Shown: positions 62,301 to 64,000 of the stretch, piece by piece
Layout of the letters: every line of letters begins with the position of its first letter
How positions within the stretch are numbered: position 1 is the first letter of the stretch
DNA from: Glossina fuscipes
Taxonomy: Eukaryota; Arthropoda; Insecta; Diptera; Glossinidae
Length of the DNA: 64,000 nucleotides
Direction: 5' to 3'
Assembly: GCF_014805625.2 (NCBI RefSeq)
Contig: NW_023998471.1
Location: 877,263-941,262, forward strand
The notes under the pieces: generated by a model
Database searches by the model: none
Told to the model about the DNA's origin: nothing
Seen by the model: the letters and a program-made list of their open reading frames with translations, nothing else
Made by a program: the position numbers and the translations under genes

Positions 62301-62733
62301 TAGCAAGGCCCGTTCAGCCATGGTAGCCAAATTGCTGTGCGATTTTCTGGAACAATACAACCGCGACACGGAGGCATATGTGGACAGTTTCGATCATTTT
62401 GCCATGATACCGACCAATCTTTTTGTCGAATTCCTATCACAAGCTCAAGAAGGCGACCTTGAAGCGGTTTTAACTTTGAACACTAATCTTATGGGGACAA
62501 TGCCGTATCTGTATAATCGCTGCGGTCTATCAGTACCTCCAACGCCTCCAATACCGTCCGGTGTTCATGGATTTTTAAAGGCCTTACCGGCTATGGTACA
62601 AACTGGCTCTGGCTCTAGGGATTTCAATAAATGTGACAGCTATTATAAGAATTCAGATGGTATGTCGTGGCGTTCGACCGACACGACTACAAGCAGGAGA
62701 AAGTATTTAACTAATACCAATAATCGAAGATAA
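56344..62733 (+). CDS. TTLL5: TTLL5 tubulin polyglutamylase, 4 coding exons with an assembly gap
   Basis: Exons 56344-56384, 59664-60592, 60656-60869, 60940-62733; every intron is GT-AG and phases match. Start [13 protein letters not shown]. Exon 2 gives [18 protein letters not shown], a fly-specific Ser/Asn- and Asp-rich insertion interrupted by 100 N, then [10 protein letters not shown] and QRVNHFPR. Exons 3-4 carry [30 protein letters not shown] (nucleotide binding), [33 protein letters not shown] and the ATP-grasp metal/glutamate site [11 protein letters not shown]...[10 protein letters not shown] helical C-terminal block ([13 protein letters not shown]) also matches vertebrate TTLL5, but the long vertebrate tail is absent. 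The enzyme adds glutamate side chains to alpha-tubulin; Drosophila TTLL5 acts in the germ line. The exact length and frame through the gap cannot be determined from this sequence. Confidence 0.93.
57921..58898 (-). mobile_element. Near full-length degenerate mariner element in TTLL5 intron 1
   Basis: Ends TAAGTGCTTGCATGTATTTT and (reverse complement of right end) TAGGTATTTGCATGTATTTT are paired inverted repeats, with TA at both outer edges as expected for Tc1/mariner target duplication. The minus strand, with frameshifts, reads mariner transposase blocks: [46 protein letters not shown] (DD34D catalytic region with the final Asp changed to Asn). About 978 nt, shorter than an intact element of about 1.3 kb; inactive. 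Confidence 0.85.
58930..59404 (+). mobile_element. Second mariner remnant in TTLL5 intron 1, opposite orientation
   Basis: The plus strand reads [15 protein letters not shown] and KRYENGS, with 'gtgtggaaaataatggaaaa' and 'atgccttgttcaagtgaaaa' at the 3' end. The 3' inverted repeat 'caaaatacatgcaactaa' matches the other copies. The left end is not clear; internally deleted and full of stops. Confidence 0.75.
60203..60302. other. 100-N assembly gap in TTLL5 exon 2
   Basis: Exactly 100 N, a conventional placeholder, flanked on both sides by GATGAC-type acidic repeat. The frame before the gap and the frame needed after it differ, and TGA codons occur in the needed frame at 60315 and 60321, so the flanking bases are unreliable. 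Confidence 0.95.
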
Positions 62734-64000
62734 ACTTCAAAATAAGCGACGTCTTAAAGTTATTTCATTAATAGTTAAATAATATTTAAGAACAAAAGTG
62801 AGCTTACGTTGGGCCTTTGATACATACCAATATTTGTGAAATCATACAGATTTGCGTGTTATCCCGCCCGCCCGCCCCCCTTCCCCCTTTTTCTTTTGTA
62901 ATGCAAATAATTCATAGCTTTATACGAACAAACCAACAACATGTGATATTGAAAATTTATGCTCTCTACAAAAGACCGTTAAAAAGAATTTGGCGGACGG
63001 TCAAATGAAATACAAATTAAAATTAGAAGATGAAGATAAAGAAGAAGAACCAAACGTACATTTTACAAATAGTTTTGGCTTTTAAAACAAACAACATAAA
63101 AAACATATTTAATTATGTTTTTTTTTTCTTTTCTGTTTTAAAATACTAAGGAAAATGAAAAGATATCGAACTCTTCAGTGCACACATAATATATTCTATT
63201 TTCAATAAAATATTATTAAAAGAAAACCAAAATTAACCTCTAATTGTAATGTGAGCAATCAATCAATCAATCAATCAATTAATCAATAAAGAAGCACGCT
63301 TTAACGCAATAACGCGTGTATTGCTTTAAAGACGTTTAACACAAAACGATGAGTAAATGATTATAACCATTTTTATTATTATTATTACCATTATTAATAT
63401 TATTGGCAATAATCAATCAACACACTTTAAAAACTACAATAATTAAGAAAGAAGAGAAAGAAAGAAAAAAAAAAATGATAAATTTATTTTTGAAAAAAAA
63501 CTTTTTACTCTAATTTACTTATGGATTTGTAACATTATTAACTTAAATATGAAATTTAAACGTAGTTAGTTAGCTAAACAAACAAATCGAACTATGCACT
63601 TAAACTACAACAACTACTTTTTAAATGGCAGCGAATATTAATTAAGCGTTCGAGCAAATTTTTTATAAAACATTAAAATTGCGTTTTAGCATTTGTTTTC
63701 TGTTATTTGTTAAATTTTATAAATATTTAAAGAAAAGAAAAAAAAAAGAAGCAAAACAAAATGCTGCCATCATATTTTAGATTTACTTAAAGAAAAAAAA
63801 AAAAAACGACAACTATCTCAATCTCACTTTCTTACCTCTCATAACAATGCATTTTTTACTTTCTTCTATGATCTGTAAAGTTGTTTGCATTTTTCGTCAC
63901 AATACAATGGAAAGATGAACAAACCAAAGTGTTTTTGCATTCCTAGTAATTTAAATAGTGTAAAGCAAAAGTACTGAATGCTCTCTAGTCAGAATTAATT
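62734..64000. other. TTLL5 3' UTR and downstream flank
   Basis: AATAAA hexamers lie at 63204-63209 and near 63283-63288. A run of CCCGCCCGCCC is at about 62865-62878, an (AATC)n repeat at 63256-63288, and many poly-A runs follow. No further gene was recognised. Confidence 0.55.
63256..63288. repeat. (AATC)n microsatellite
   Basis: About seven AATC units with a final AATTAATC interruption, just after the first TTLL5 polyadenylation hexamer. Confidence 0.9.

Noticed and set aside
1..64000. CRISPR arrays, rRNA, bacterial operons
   Set aside because: No regular repeat-spacer arrays, no rRNA-like blocks, and the gene structures (short GT-AG introns) are those of a eukaryote.

Overview
The window is nuclear DNA from a higher fly (Diptera, Muscomorpha). 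It is AT-rich, with many short introns of about 55-75 nt, Gln/His-rich coding tracts, long AT-rich intergenic stretches full of (TA)n, (CA)n and (GA)n tracts, and several decayed mariner transposons. The genes match Drosophila genes by remembered family similarity: bili/FRMD8, Caliban/NEMF, the two Mocs2 proteins, vig2-type SERBP1 and TTLL5. Drosophila CG11844, CG11847 and CG11848 (vig2, clbn, bili) carry consecutive numbers, so the left half looks like a conserved synteny block. A calyptrate such as tsetse is a reasonable guess, but I cannot fix the species from this sequence.

Layout. 1-4881 (minus): bili, cut off at the left edge, with seven coding exons visible. 4882-19000: no confident gene; microsatellites, several copies of one interspersed repeat family, a truncated mariner and one unexplained 84-codon ORF. 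19055-22438 (minus): clbn/NEMF in five exons, complete. 23491-25299 (plus): a bicistronic Mocs2 unit with a 9-codon upstream ORF, Mocs2A (MoaD-like, C-terminal Gly-Gly) and, one base later, Mocs2B (MoaE-like plus a long C-terminal extension) in five exons. 26340-27751 (minus): vig2-type SERBP1/HABP4 RNA-binding protein, two exons. 30823-34089 and 38047-42750 (plus): two large intronless, tandemly duplicated zinc-finger genes whose family I do not name with confidence. 42874-53800: gene-poor, with two mariner remnants and a few orphan ORFs. 56344-62733 (plus): TTLL5 polyglutamylase in four coding exons. Its first coding intron holds two mariner remnants, and its second exon is interrupted by a 100-N assembly gap inside an acidic repeat.

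Functional themes. Clbn/NEMF acts in ribosome-associated quality control, Mocs2A and Mocs2B together form molybdopterin synthase, vig2-type proteins bind ribosomes, RNA or chromatin, bili is a FERM-domain regulator at the membrane, and TTLL5 glutamylates tubulin. The genes are not a pathway; the region looks like ordinary conserved synteny. The points most worth a second look are the tandem zinc-finger paralogs (the second has paired SUMO-interaction-like motifs and apparent coding sequence beyond its stop codon), the stacked Mocs2 reading frames, and the broken acidic tract in TTLL5.
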